Source of the DNA: Spartobacteria bacterium
Lineage (GTDB): Bacteria; Verrucomicrobiota; Verrucomicrobiia; Chthoniobacterales; UBA10450
DNA length: 40,419 bases
NCBI GenBank assembly: GCA_003167365.1
Contig: PMTM01000010.1
Location: 1 to 40,419 of the forward strand
Reading direction: 5' to 3'
The notes below the pieces were generated by a model. The model had not been told where the DNA came from, made no database searches, and saw nothing but the letters and a program-made list of their open reading frames with translations. Every line of letters begins with the position of its first letter. Position 1 is the stretch's first letter. This document shows, piece by piece, positions 8,015-16,022 of this stretch. A program made the translations under genes and the position numbers.

Positions 8015-9022
8015 TCATGATGCGGAATCCCAGTAGTGGGCGCGATGCTGCTTGTAGTATTCGAGCGTTTGGGCCAAGCCGTCTGGAAGTGAAATTTTTG
8101 GAGACCAGCCAAGGGCCGTCTGGATCTTGCTGAAGTCGCTGTAGTAATCGCCGATATCGATCGCCTCGCGATCGGCTGGAAATGGAACGATCTCGTAACG
8201 TCCACCGCGGTTCAAACGAACAAGCAGCTCGGCCAGTTCCCGCAAGCTGATGTGCTCATTGTTTCCCAAATTGAACACCTGGCCATCGGATGCCGCTCCC
8301 GCGGCCGCGCGCAACAGTGCGTCGACCACGTCGTCGATGAAGTTAAAATCGCGTTGCTGACCGCCACTGCCGAAAACCTGGATCGGTTTGCCTTCAATAA
8401 GCTGGCGAACCCAAACGCCAAGAAATGTCTGGCGGGCATCTTTGACGCGCATCCCGGGGCCGTAAGTGTTGGTCAGGCGAAGAGCGCAGGCGCGGATTTT
8501 GTAAACGCGGTGGTAAAGCAGGTGATACCATTCGCCGGCCAATTTGTTGATGCCGTTAACGTCGACTGGATCAACCGGATGCTTTTCATCAACCGGCAGA
8601 TATTGCGGCCGGCCGTAAACCTGGCGCGTGCTGGCAAAAACAATTTTCACGTCTGGATTGTGCAATCGGCAGGCTTCCAGGATGTGCAATTGCGCTGCGG
8701 CGTTGATGTTCAAATCGGTCAACGGATCGGTCATCGAGTCCAGATGACTGGTTTGGCCGGCGAGATTGAATAGAAAGTTGCGTCCTTTGACCAGGGAAGC
8801 GATGGCGTGCGGATCGCGGACGTCGGCAATGTTCACGGCAACGCGGTCCCGGATATCGTGAATATTGAAGAGATTGCCGCCATATTCCGGAATCAAACTA
8901 TCAACCAGCGTGATCTTTGCGCCGAGCGCAACGAGGCGCCGGGCCAGCGAGGAACCAATGAACCCAAGCCCGCCGGTCACGAGAACATCAGAGCCGGAAA
9001 AAATTTCGCCATCGAAAGGCAC
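8015..9022 (-). CDS. Extended SDR, NAD-dependent epimerase/dehydratase family
   Basis: This is a Rossmann-fold nucleotide-sugar epimerase/dehydratase. The NAD motif VLVTGGLGFIGSSLARRL is near the N terminus, followed by NLAGQTSHLDSM, FASTRQVYG and LRLTNTYGPGM. The usual catalytic YxxxK reads NGINK: Asn at codon 8555-8557 replaces Tyr, while Lys at 8543-8545 is kept. Either this subfamily works without the Tyr or it has another reaction. The GTG at 9022 (PFDGEIFSGSD) is chosen over a TTG at 9046; neither has a strong ribosome binding site. It is divergent from a GT2 glycosyltransferase and probably supplies or modifies a sugar for a surface glycan. Confidence 0.88.
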   Translation of the reverse strand: MPFDGEIFSGSDVLVTGGLGFIGSSLARRLVALGAKITLVDSLIPEYGGNLFNIHDIRDRVAVNIADVRDPHAIASLVKGRNFLFNLAGQTSHLDSMTDPLTDLNINAAAQLHILEACRLHNPDVKIVFASTRQVYGRPQYLPVDEKHPVDPVDVNGINKLAGEWYHLLYHRVYKIRACALRLTNTYGPGMRVKDARQTFLGVWVRQLIEGKPIQVFGSGGQQRDFNFIDDVVDALLRAAAGAASDGQVFNLGNNEHISLRELAELLVRLNRGGRYEIVPFPADREAIDIGDYYSDFSKIQTALGWSPKISLPDGLAQTLEYYKQHRAHYWDSAS

Positions 9023-9118
9023 GGTGAATAGTAGATTCTCGCCCAAAAAAATCTCTATAACTTTTCGCGTTTATTTACGAAATCCGGCAGACTCACATCT
9101 GGATATGACAACGCACCG

Positions 9119-10123
9119 ATGACTACCGAACGAACAACGCCGGGAATGACTCCGGAGCTATCGCTGGTGATTCCCGTTTACAACGGCAGCCAGACCATCG
9201 GCCCCGTGGTCGAGAGCATCCACACGATTTTTGGGTCGACCAACTTCGAGATTATCCTGGTGAACGACGGTTCCGCGGATGAGAGCGAATCGGTTTGCGC
9301 AACGCTGGCTAAGAAATCGCCGCAGACGGTAACGTTCGTGCAGTTGAGCCGAAATTTCGGCGAGCACAGCGCCGTCCTGACCGGCCTGAGCCATGCCCGC
9401 GGTCAATATGTGGCTGTGCTCGACGACGACGGGCAGAATCCACCGGAAGAGATCAGGCCGATGCTGAAGGAGTTAAAGCGGGGAAATTACGATGTGATTT
9501 ACGGCCATTACATCGACAAGCAACATTCGTGGTTTCGCAACGCGGGGAGCCGGTTCAACGACCGCATGGCCACCTTGATGCTGGACAAACCGAAGGATCT
9601 TTATCTTTCGAGTTTCAAAGTAATGACTCACTTTGTGGCAAACGAGATCATCAAGTATCGCGGGCCGTTTCCTTACATCGACGGTTTGATTTACCGCACC
9701 ACCCGCAGGATCGGACAAGTACCGGTGGAACATCGTGCCAACACTAGTGGGCCGTCGCGTTACACGTTTCGAAAACTCGTGAGTCTGTGGCTAAACATGT
9801 TTTTGAATTTTTCTGTCGTGCCCTTGCGACTTGCGGTTTACGCCGGGCTGTTGACGTCCTGTTTGAGCGTTCTGGCGCTGGTTCTGATTTGGGTGGACAA
9901 GATTTGGTTTACCAGGGACTTGACGTTGGGTATTTCGACCGTCCTCGGGAGCATTGTCTTCTTTTCCGGGATTCAACTCATGATCCTCGGCCTTGTTGGT
10001 GAATATCTTGGGCGGCTCTATCTCGATCAAACGGGCACGCCGCAATACATTGTGCGGTACACGATGGGCGCTAATTCTAAAACGGAAGCGTCCTTCGCCT
10101 CTCCAACGGATGGCGAAAATTGA
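9119..10123 (+). CDS. Membrane glycosyltransferase, family 2 (ArnC/GtrB-like)
   Basis: This GT2 enzyme probably transfers a sugar from a nucleotide donor to polyprenyl phosphate at the inner membrane. The N-terminal GT-A domain shows LSLVIPVYNGSQTI, the UDP-binding EIILVNDGSADES, and the metal motif VLDDDGQNPPEEI. Two C-terminal membrane helices follow (LAVYAGLLTSCLSVLALVLI and LGSIVFFSGIQLMILGLVGE), ending in GEYLGRLYLD as in ArnC, GtrB and DPM1-type enzymes. The 334 residues fit the family. Its end overlaps the following methyltransferase by 14 bases, so the two are probably co-translated. Confidence 0.9.
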   Translation: MTTERTTPGMTPELSLVIPVYNGSQTIGPVVESIHTIFGSTNFEIILVNDGSADESESVCATLAKKSPQTVTFVQLSRNFGEHSAVLTGLSHARGQYVAVLDDDGQNPPEEIRPMLKELKRGNYDVIYGHYIDKQHSWFRNAGSRFNDRMATLMLDKPKDLYLSSFKVMTHFVANEIIKYRGPFPYIDGLIYRTTRRIGQVPVEHRANTSGPSRYTFRKLVSLWLNMFLNFSVVPLRLAVYAGLLTSCLSVLALVLIWVDKIWFTRDLTLGISTVLGSIVFFSGIQLMILGLVGEYLGRLYLDQTGTPQYIVRYTMGANSKTEASFASPTDGEN

Positions 10124-10889
10124 AAAGACGGATTGCTCGTCAGCTGCATCAAGAATCCGCCCAATGCAACCGGCTGAATACGAAACTATGTTTCGCGTCG
10201 AGGAGACGCATTGGTGGTACCGCGCGTTGCACCGGCTCATCTTCGATACGCTGGAAAGAGAACTGCCCGATTGGCGCGAGAAGGCAATTCTGGATGCTGG
10301 CTGCGGCACGGGCGTGATTCTGAAGCAACTCGGCTACCCCGAAAAAAACATCGGCGTCGACCTTGCGCCGGAGGCGATTTCGTTCTGTCAGGTGCGCGGT
10401 CTAAAGAATGTGCGACAAGGCGATATCGGCGCGTTGCCCTTCGCCGACGCTTCATTCGACGCCGTGATCTGCTCGAGCGTTCTTTACCATCAATGGGTGA
10501 ATGACGTCGCCGGTGCTGTCCGCGAACTTGGCCGTGTCTTGCGACCGGATGGATTGTTGCTCGTAAACGTCCCGGCATATGGATTCCTGCACAGCGCCCA
10601 TGACGACGCAGTGATGACCGGGCGCCGATTCAGGAAGAACGAGATTCGCTCGTTGTTGCTCGAAAATGGTTTCGCGATTCGACGATTGACCTATTGGACC
10701 ACCTTGCTTTTTCCTCTGGCCGTTTTGGCGCGCACTTTTGGTGGATCAAAAAGCGGGCGCGATTTTCAAAGATCAGTCGGATTCACCAGTCATCTTTTCT
10801 TGAAAATCATGTCGCTTGAGCTTGCCGTCTTAAGAAAATTTTCTCTGCCATTTGGCGTGGCCCTGTTCGCGGTTGCCCAAAAAAATTGA
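10110..10889 (+). CDS. Class I SAM-dependent methyltransferase
   Basis: The protein has the methyltransferase type 11/12 fold. Motif I is ILDAGCGTGVILKQLG (from residue 60), the acidic loop is IGVDLAPEAI, and motif IV is FDAVICSSVLYH. The early EETHWWYRALHRLI is typical of methyltransferases found in polysaccharide and lipid clusters. The ATG at 10110 overlaps the GT2 gene and suggests coupling; an alternative ATG at 10164 (MQPAEYETMF) would begin nearer the conserved part. A hydrophobic segment near the C terminus (TTLLFPLAVLARTF) may touch the membrane. A sugar or lipid-linked substrate is inferred from the neighbours. Confidence 0.87.
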   Translation: MAKIEKTDCSSAASRIRPMQPAEYETMFRVEETHWWYRALHRLIFDTLERELPDWREKAILDAGCGTGVILKQLGYPEKNIGVDLAPEAISFCQVRGLKNVRQGDIGALPFADASFDAVICSSVLYHQWVNDVAGAVRELGRVLRPDGLLLVNVPAYGFLHSAHDDAVMTGRRFRKNEIRSLLLENGFAIRRLTYWTTLLFPLAVLARTFGGSKSGRDFQRSVGFTSHLFLKIMSLELAVLRKFSLPFGVALFAVAQKN

Positions 10890-10936
10890 GCAGACGACGA
10901 CTGGATTACTGCCAGAATTCGCGGAACATCCGATGA

Positions 10937-11431
10937 ATGAACAATGGGCCGAGAAAATTTGAGATTCGAACGGCGCGGGTGGAAGACGTGCCGATCATTC
11001 TGCAGTTGATCCGGGATCTCGCGACTTACGAACGTGCGCCGAACGAAGTGACCGCAACCGAGGAACAACTTGTCGAGGTTTTGTTCGGCCCACGACCGTC
11101 CGCTGAAGTTATGCTCGCATTCGAAGAGGACACCGCAGTTGGCTTCGCCGTTTTCTTTCACAACTTTTCCACCTGGCTTGGTCGCCCGGGTCTTTACCTT
11201 GAAGATTTATTCGTGAAACCGGAGGTGCGCGGCAAAGGTTACGGTCGCGCATTGCTCGTTCATTTGGCAAAAATCGCACGCGAACGCGGTTGTGGCCGGA
11301 TGGAATGGGCGGTGCTCGATTGGAACGATCCGGCCATCCAGTTCTACCACAAGCTCGGTGCCGCTCCGATGGACGAGTGGACGGTTTTTCGATTGACCGG
11401 TGACGGCATCGCGAAGCTCGCGGAACAGTAG
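10937..11431 (+). CDS. GNAT N-acetyltransferase, SSAT-like
   Basis: This 164-residue GNAT enzyme moves an acetyl group from acetyl-CoA to an amine. The acetyl-CoA pyrophosphate loop is VRGKGYGRALL, preceded by LYLEDLFVKPE. The following MEWAVLDWNDPAIQFYHKLGA closely resembles the diamine acetyltransferase (spermidine/spermine or thialysine) subgroup. The substrate is likely a small polyamine or lysine analogue, but this is only a family-level inference. It starts at the second of two nearby ATGs (10933 is in another frame). Confidence 0.88.
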   Translation: MNNGPRKFEIRTARVEDVPIILQLIRDLATYERAPNEVTATEEQLVEVLFGPRPSAEVMLAFEEDTAVGFAVFFHNFSTWLGRPGLYLEDLFVKPEVRGKGYGRALLVHLAKIARERGCGRMEWAVLDWNDPAIQFYHKLGAAPMDEWTVFRLTGDGIAKLAEQ

Positions 11432-11467
11432 CGCGAGCTTCCGGATTGCGAACTAGTTCGACGTATT

Positions 11468-13312
11468 ATGGAAAACGGCGCTGCCAAAATCGAAGATTAC
11501 GCGTTCCTTAGCGATACGCAGACGGGTGCGCTGGTCAGTCGCGAAGGATGCATCGATTGGCTTTGTTTCCCGCGTTTTGATTCGCCGGCCTGTTTCGCCT
11601 CGCTCCTGGGCGAAAAGAAAAACGGCTGCTGGCTTTTCACACCGGCGGGGGACATCAAAAAACTAAGCCGCCGGTATCGCGGCGACACGCTCATCGTTGA
11701 GACAGAGATTGAGACAGAGAGCGGCGCGGTGCGATTGATCGATTTCATGCCGCCGCGGGGCAAGAATCCCGACCTCGTTCGCATCATCGAAGGGTTGCGT
11801 GGCGAAGTTCGGATGAAGATGGAGCTGATCGTCCGTTTTGAATACGGCTCGGTCATTCCGTGGGTGCGAAAGGCGCATGACGGTCTCGAAGCAATCGCGG
11901 GACCGGATGGACTGATCTTGCGCACGCCGGTTGAAACGCAGGGCAAAGACTTAACCACCATCGCGGAGTTCACGGTGAAGAGAGGAGCGCGCGTGCCGTT
12001 CGTGTTGACGTGGTTCGCATCGCACGAAGAACCCGCGCGCGCGATCAATCCGGAACATGCTTTGCGCGACACGGAAAAATTTTGGAACGATTGGGCTGGG
12101 CGGTGTCGTTATTCCGGTCCGTGGAGAGACGCGGTCGTGCGGTCGCTCGTCACGCTGAAGGGACTCACTTACGCGCCGACGGGCGGCCTGGTGGCGGCGT
12201 TAACGACTTCGCTTCCGGAAGAGATCGGCGGGGTGCGCAATTGGGATTATCGCTACTGCTGGTTGCGGGACGCGACGTTCACCTTGCTCACGTTGATGGG
12301 CGTCGGCTATCGCGAGGAAGCGAACGCGTGGCGCGAATGGCTGTTGCGCGCGATCGCGGGCAGCGCCGCACAAATGCAGATCATGTATGGCGTACACGGA
12401 GAACGCCGGCTCGATGAGCGCGAAATCCCGTGGTTGTCAGGCTATGAAAACTCGAAACCGGTGCGCATTGGCAATGCCGCTTCAAATCAATTCCAGATCG
12501 ATGTCTTTGGCGACGTTCTCTTCGCCATGCACGAGTCGCACACCGCCGGATTGGAAACGAGCGAGGCGGACTGGCAGTTGCAACTCGAGTTGATGCGGTT
12601 TCTCGAATCCAATTGGGAGAAGCCCGATGAAGGAATTTGGGAGGTGCGCGGCGGCCGTAAACAGTTCACGCATTCAAAGATGATGGCTTGGGTGGCATTC
12701 GATCACGCCATTAAACTTGCCAAAACTTGCAATTGTTCGGCCGACGAACATATCGAGCGGTGGCGAAAGATTCGCGATCAGATTCACCGCGAAGTTTGCG
12801 AGCGCGGGTACAACATCGACAAGAAAGCGTTCACCCAATCCTACGGCTCGGACGCGTTGGACGCGAGTCTGCTCATGATGCCACGCGTTGGCTTTCTTCC
12901 GGTGAGCGACGCGCGCGTTCGAGGGACAATCGAAGCGATTGAACGCGAGCTGGTCCAAGATGGTTTGGTCCTTCGCTACAAGAACGAAGAAGAGCATGTG
13001 GACGGATTGCCGGGACGGGAAGGAACTTTCTTGCCGTGCTCGTTCTGGCTGGCCAACGCGCTGCACTTAATCGGTCGCACCGAAGAAGCGAAAGAGTTGT
13101 TCGAGCGACTGCTGGCGCTGCGAAACGATCTCGGGCTTCTGTCCGAGGAATACGATCCGATTGGGAAACGCCAACTCGGAAATTTTCCGCAAGCGTTTAC
13201 TCATCTCGCGCTCGTAAATTCAGCGCGGGTTTTGAGCGGAGACGTTAAGGGCGCACCTGGCTCAACGACTAGCGCGGCCCCTCCAGATATGAACGACGAC
13301 AAGAATCGGTAA
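11468..13312 (+). CDS. Glycoside hydrolase family 15 protein (trehalase/glucoamylase-like)
   Basis: This is a two-domain GH15 enzyme of 614 residues that hydrolyses alpha-glucosidic bonds, probably in trehalose or maltooligosaccharides. The N-terminal beta-sandwich domain starts IEDYAFLSDTQTGALVSREG and CIDWLCFPRFDSPACFA, a form typical of bacterial trehalase-like GH15 proteins. The (alpha/alpha)6 barrel shows VRNWDYRYCWLRDATFTL, and near the end LLSEEYDPIGKRQLGNFPQA, which carries an acidic residue of the active site. No signal peptide is seen, so it is cytoplasmic. The last 17 codons overlap the convergent cytochrome-like gene, and the tail (STTSAAPPDMNDDKNR) looks non-conserved. Confidence 0.9.
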   Translation: MENGAAKIEDYAFLSDTQTGALVSREGCIDWLCFPRFDSPACFASLLGEKKNGCWLFTPAGDIKKLSRRYRGDTLIVETEIETESGAVRLIDFMPPRGKNPDLVRIIEGLRGEVRMKMELIVRFEYGSVIPWVRKAHDGLEAIAGPDGLILRTPVETQGKDLTTIAEFTVKRGARVPFVLTWFASHEEPARAINPEHALRDTEKFWNDWAGRCRYSGPWRDAVVRSLVTLKGLTYAPTGGLVAALTTSLPEEIGGVRNWDYRYCWLRDATFTLLTLMGVGYREEANAWREWLLRAIAGSAAQMQIMYGVHGERRLDEREIPWLSGYENSKPVRIGNAASNQFQIDVFGDVLFAMHESHTAGLETSEADWQLQLELMRFLESNWEKPDEGIWEVRGGRKQFTHSKMMAWVAFDHAIKLAKTCNCSADEHIERWRKIRDQIHREVCERGYNIDKKAFTQSYGSDALDASLLMMPRVGFLPVSDARVRGTIEAIERELVQDGLVLRYKNEEEHVDGLPGREGTFLPCSFWLANALHLIGRTEEAKELFERLLALRNDLGLLSEEYDPIGKRQLGNFPQAFTHLALVNSARVLSGDVKGAPGSTTSAAPPDMNDDKNR

Positions 13313-13693
13313 GGCGAGACCGATTACAATGTGGATCATGCTGGTCCACGAACGAAGCCGCTCGTTGCCCAGATAGTAAAGCCCGTATCCGGTCGCGATG
13401 AGTATGCCAAAGACGGTGAGCAGCGTGATGCCATTCGGTCGATTGCGATGCGCATTCCATGCGAACTTCACGTGCATCGGCAACAGCGTTCCAAGGAGGA
13501 CGAGCACGGCCATGGCGAATCCGCCGTGCAATTTCAACATCCAGGACTGGCCGGGGCTTGAAATAAGATCGTCGCTGCGCGCGGTGATGTAGTGCAGCCA
13601 GGTCCAGACCGCGCCGGTGGCGAACGTGGCCGCGAGCGCACTGTAAAGCGCGACTTTGTGGCGGCGGCTAAGCCTGATGGAATCGCGACGCAT
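13262..13693 (-). CDS. Four-helix cytochrome-b-like membrane protein
   Basis: The 143-residue protein has four predicted membrane helices: residues 13-36, 52-76, 88-108 and 115-137. His56 and His73 lie near the two ends of helix 2 and His121 and His135 in helix 4. This spacing would allow two b-type hemes, one near each face, as in cytochrome b561 or DUF4405-like electron carriers. It is the last gene of the operon with ApbE and an FMN-binding protein, so it probably passes electrons from the quinone pool to the flavin carrier. The ATG at 13693 (MRRDSIRLSRRHK) overlaps apbE by 26 bases; the longer open frame upstream lies wholly inside apbE and is rejected. Heme binding is inferred, not shown. 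Confidence 0.8.
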   Translation of the reverse strand: MRRDSIRLSRRHKVALYSALAATFATGAVWTWLHYITARSDDLISSPGQSWMLKLHGGFAMAVLVLLGTLLPMHVKFAWNAHRNRPNGITLLTVFGILIATGYGLYYLGNERLRSWTSMIHIVIGLALPILVVVHIWRGRASR

Positions 13694-14570
13694 GCGAAGT
13701 GAAGAACGAGCGGGCCACAAGATCGCGCTCCAGCAGAACGGCATCGGCCCGATAACGCGCGAGAATCGGTCGAGCTTTGTCGCGCAGGCAGACGACAATT
13801 TTGGTCAGCGCGTCGGCAGTGAGGCAATCCTTGGCCGCGACGGTGACGCTAACGTCGTCGATGCAAGCTTGACGAGTGCGGCCGTTGGTCAGAGGAGTTA
13901 CCAAAGTCTCGCCGCATCTTCGTTGACTAAAGTAGTTTGCGGAAGTCGCCATTGCGCGATCTCGCAAGATCACTGTCGCGGCTGCAGTTTCAACGTTGAG
14001 CGGATGACGAACGTGAATCTGGCGGGGGAGATTGCCAAATACGCGGAGATCGCCGCCGGCACTCACGATTCCGGAAGAAACTCCATTGCGGAGCAGTGCG
14101 TCAACCGCGCGATCGACCGCGAACCCCTTGGCGATTCCGCCAAGATCGACCATCACTCGGTGGCGAAAGAAGACCCGGTGATTTTTCTTGAGAAAGATAT
14201 CTCGCGAAGTTGCCGCGATATCAAAACGATAACCGCAACGTGGAAGATAATTCCACTTCATGAGAAGCGGAGCGATCGCGATATCAAACACGCCGTCGCT
14301 CTCTTGCGAAAACCGTTGGGCCGACTTCAAGACCTGCCAGGTCCATGGGTGCACGGCAACACCTTTGGGAAATGCATCGCGATTCATGCGGGAAACGTCG
14401 CTCTCAGGATCATGAAAACTCATCAACCGATGGACTTCAGCAACGGCCGCAAAAGCTGCATCAATCCCGCGTTTGAGAACGACGCTGCTCTTTCCGCGTG
14501 CCGTGATTTCGACAAACGTGCCGAGGAGCGGGCGGCAACGGCGAATTTCAACGTTTGAGCGCGACTTCAT
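13668..14570 (-). CDS. apbE: FAD:protein FMN transferase
   Basis: ApbE cleaves FAD and joins FMN covalently to a Thr in a target protein, in the periplasm. Seen: the N-terminal RRCRPLLGTFVEI, the segment LMSFHDPESDVSRMNR, the conserved DLGGIAKGFAVD, AGGD and TADALTK near the Mg/FAD site. No strong signal peptide or lipobox is visible from the chosen ATG at 14570, or from an earlier in-frame start at 14606, so its export is unclear. The gene overlaps the end of the FMN-binding gene by 23 bases, which makes that protein the obvious substrate. Confidence 0.93.
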   Translation of the reverse strand: MKSRSNVEIRRCRPLLGTFVEITARGKSSVVLKRGIDAAFAAVAEVHRLMSFHDPESDVSRMNRDAFPKGVAVHPWTWQVLKSAQRFSQESDGVFDIAIAPLLMKWNYLPRCGYRFDIAATSRDIFLKKNHRVFFRHRVMVDLGGIAKGFAVDRAVDALLRNGVSSGIVSAGGDLRVFGNLPRQIHVRHPLNVETAAATVILRDRAMATSANYFSQRRCGETLVTPLTNGRTRQACIDDVSVTVAAKDCLTADALTKIVVCLRDKARPILARYRADAVLLERDLVARSFFTSHASRFHQA

Positions 14571-15072
14571 AAAATGCGAGCAGGCGTTTGACGCCGTCGG
14601 TGACATGGCGACAGCTCAGCGTCGCGCCGCTAATGTTCTTGATGTCGGCGTCGAGCTTGAGCGTCGATCCGGCGGTCTTACCCGCGAACTGCGCGCGCCA
14701 TTTTTCATCGCGGATTTGGTAGCCGTACGTTTCGCGATATTCCATTACCTCGATCTGCTTGGCCGATCCGTCGGCATTCAATCCGACCGCATAAGTGATG
14801 AATTCATGTTTGCCGACGACTTCATCAACGATGAACCAGCCGCCGCCACTCACCCGCCAGACTTGTTGCTCGTCCTTCAACACGCGCACGCCACTCGCTT
14901 GCTCGATCGCTTTGCGCTGCGTCGCGGTCAACTTCACCGGATTCGAAGCAAATTCCTTACCGGGGAAAATCGCCTGCTGCGCTTGATCGACAGTCAGGTA
15001 TTGAACCGCAAATGCTGAGGGAGCGACGAGCGCCGAGATGGGCAACGCAATGAAAGTGAATTGCGATTTCAT
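14548..15072 (-). CDS. Exported FMN-binding domain protein, likely flavinylated
   Basis: The 174-residue protein begins with a signal peptide (MKSQFTFIALPISALVAPSA). A single FMN-binding domain like that of NqrC/RnfG follows. The flavinylation motif SGATLS is at residues 148-153; Thr151 is the expected site of covalent FMN. A preceding GYQIRDEKWRAQFAGKT matches the family. GAGG-like bases (GAGGCGGG) directly precede the ATG at 15072. With apbE overlapping its 3' end and a cytochrome-like protein behind that, it is probably a periplasmic electron shuttle. Confidence 0.92.
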   Translation of the reverse strand: MKSQFTFIALPISALVAPSAFAVQYLTVDQAQQAIFPGKEFASNPVKLTATQRKAIEQASGVRVLKDEQQVWRVSGGGWFIVDEVVGKHEFITYAVGLNADGSAKQIEVMEYRETYGYQIRDEKWRAQFAGKTAGSTLKLDADIKNISGATLSCRHVTDGVKRLLAFYEVALKR

Positions 15073-15078
15073 CCCGCC

Positions 15079-15927
15079 TCAAAAATTAAAGCCGACTTTG
15101 AGCCGAAAGAGTTGGCGCGTTTCCTCTGCGAACGTTTGTCCGTCGGCCGGCTCGTCTATTCCTTTGCCGTAAACCTGATAGTTCCACGTCAGCGTCGCCC
15201 ACCAATTTTTCTGCGAATAGTGGATGCTTGGCCCGGCGTAGAAAACGCGGTGCTCGAAATTGTAGAAATCGAACATGGGATACTCCCAGCGACTATGAAT
15301 CTCCACGCCCGCGAACCAATTCGGCGCAAAACGGTAAGCGACGCCGGCCTCGCCTTCGAACGCCAGCTCTTTCGGATATTGTTCGGCCGGCTGTTTCCCC
15401 CACGCCCACTCGACGCCGAGATCGAGATCGCAAATCAACCGGTCGTCCAAAAAATCTTTTTGCAAATCGATCTCCGGTTTCACGTAACGGTCGTGCTGCT
15501 TCAAACCATCCACTTCATCGTTCAGCAAATAACCGCCTTCTACCCGCAGCGCCACGCCGAGCGGATCTTTGAAGGGACTAAAAATTCGATACTTGGCGGA
15601 ACCTTCCACGCCACCAAACCGATAAGCGTTCTTGTCATCGAGCGCGTCGCGGCCGCCGTTGACGCCACGATTGTAGAAGTAATGTTGTTCCAGCGAAACG
15701 CTGGCTTGGAACCGATTGGTGAAGCCGTATTCGTATTCCGTCTCGAAATCCGAGCCATAGTAAGTGCCTTCACTCTTGCCCTCGCGCAGAGTAATGAATT
15801 GATAAAGCTCCGAGCGTTGCGCCGGCAATGTCTCCGCGCCGCGGACGAAACCGAAGAGTTGTTCGTCCCCCTGCGCGACGGAAACGCAAAATGAAAACGC
15901 CATTGCCAAAACGATTCTGATCCTCAT
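15079..15927 (-). CDS. Outer-membrane beta-barrel, DUF6662-like
   Basis: The 282-residue product has a signal peptide (MRIRIVLAMAFSFCVSVAQG). The mature part begins DEQLFGFVRGAETLPAQRSE, which I recall from the DUF6662 family, a group found beside flavinylation genes. It is made of alternating amphipathic strands rich in aromatic residues (YYGSDFETEYEYGF, ASVSLEQHYFYN) and ends in a Phe (LKVGFNF), the usual outer-membrane insertion signal. A barrel of about 12-14 strands is plausible. It is the first gene of the four-gene operon, 6 bases before the FMN-binding gene. It could offer a pore or docking site for electron transfer across the outer membrane; that role is inference. Confidence 0.82.
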   Translation of the reverse strand: MRIRIVLAMAFSFCVSVAQGDEQLFGFVRGAETLPAQRSELYQFITLREGKSEGTYYGSDFETEYEYGFTNRFQASVSLEQHYFYNRGVNGGRDALDDKNAYRFGGVEGSAKYRIFSPFKDPLGVALRVEGGYLLNDEVDGLKQHDRYVKPEIDLQKDFLDDRLICDLDLGVEWAWGKQPAEQYPKELAFEGEAGVAYRFAPNWFAGVEIHSRWEYPMFDFYNFEHRVFYAGPSIHYSQKNWWATLTWNYQVYGKGIDEPADGQTFAEETRQLFRLKVGFNF

Positions 15928-16022
15928 TGCCTATGTGTTTAGCATTAGGCGAAGAAGTCCGCTGCCGGACGGTTGCTATTTTCTAGTGATGAATTGCCTT
16001 TAGGCCGGGAGGCCGAGCTTCG

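Noticed and set aside
13656-14558. 300-codon open frame on the plus strand opposite apbE
   Set aside because: It is antisense to a clear ApbE with all motifs and has no recognisable domain; it is a by-product of the GC-rich codon pattern.
15061-15894. 277-codon open frame on the plus strand opposite the DUF6662-like gene
   Set aside because: The minus-strand product has a signal peptide, barrel pattern and operon context; the plus-strand frame has none.
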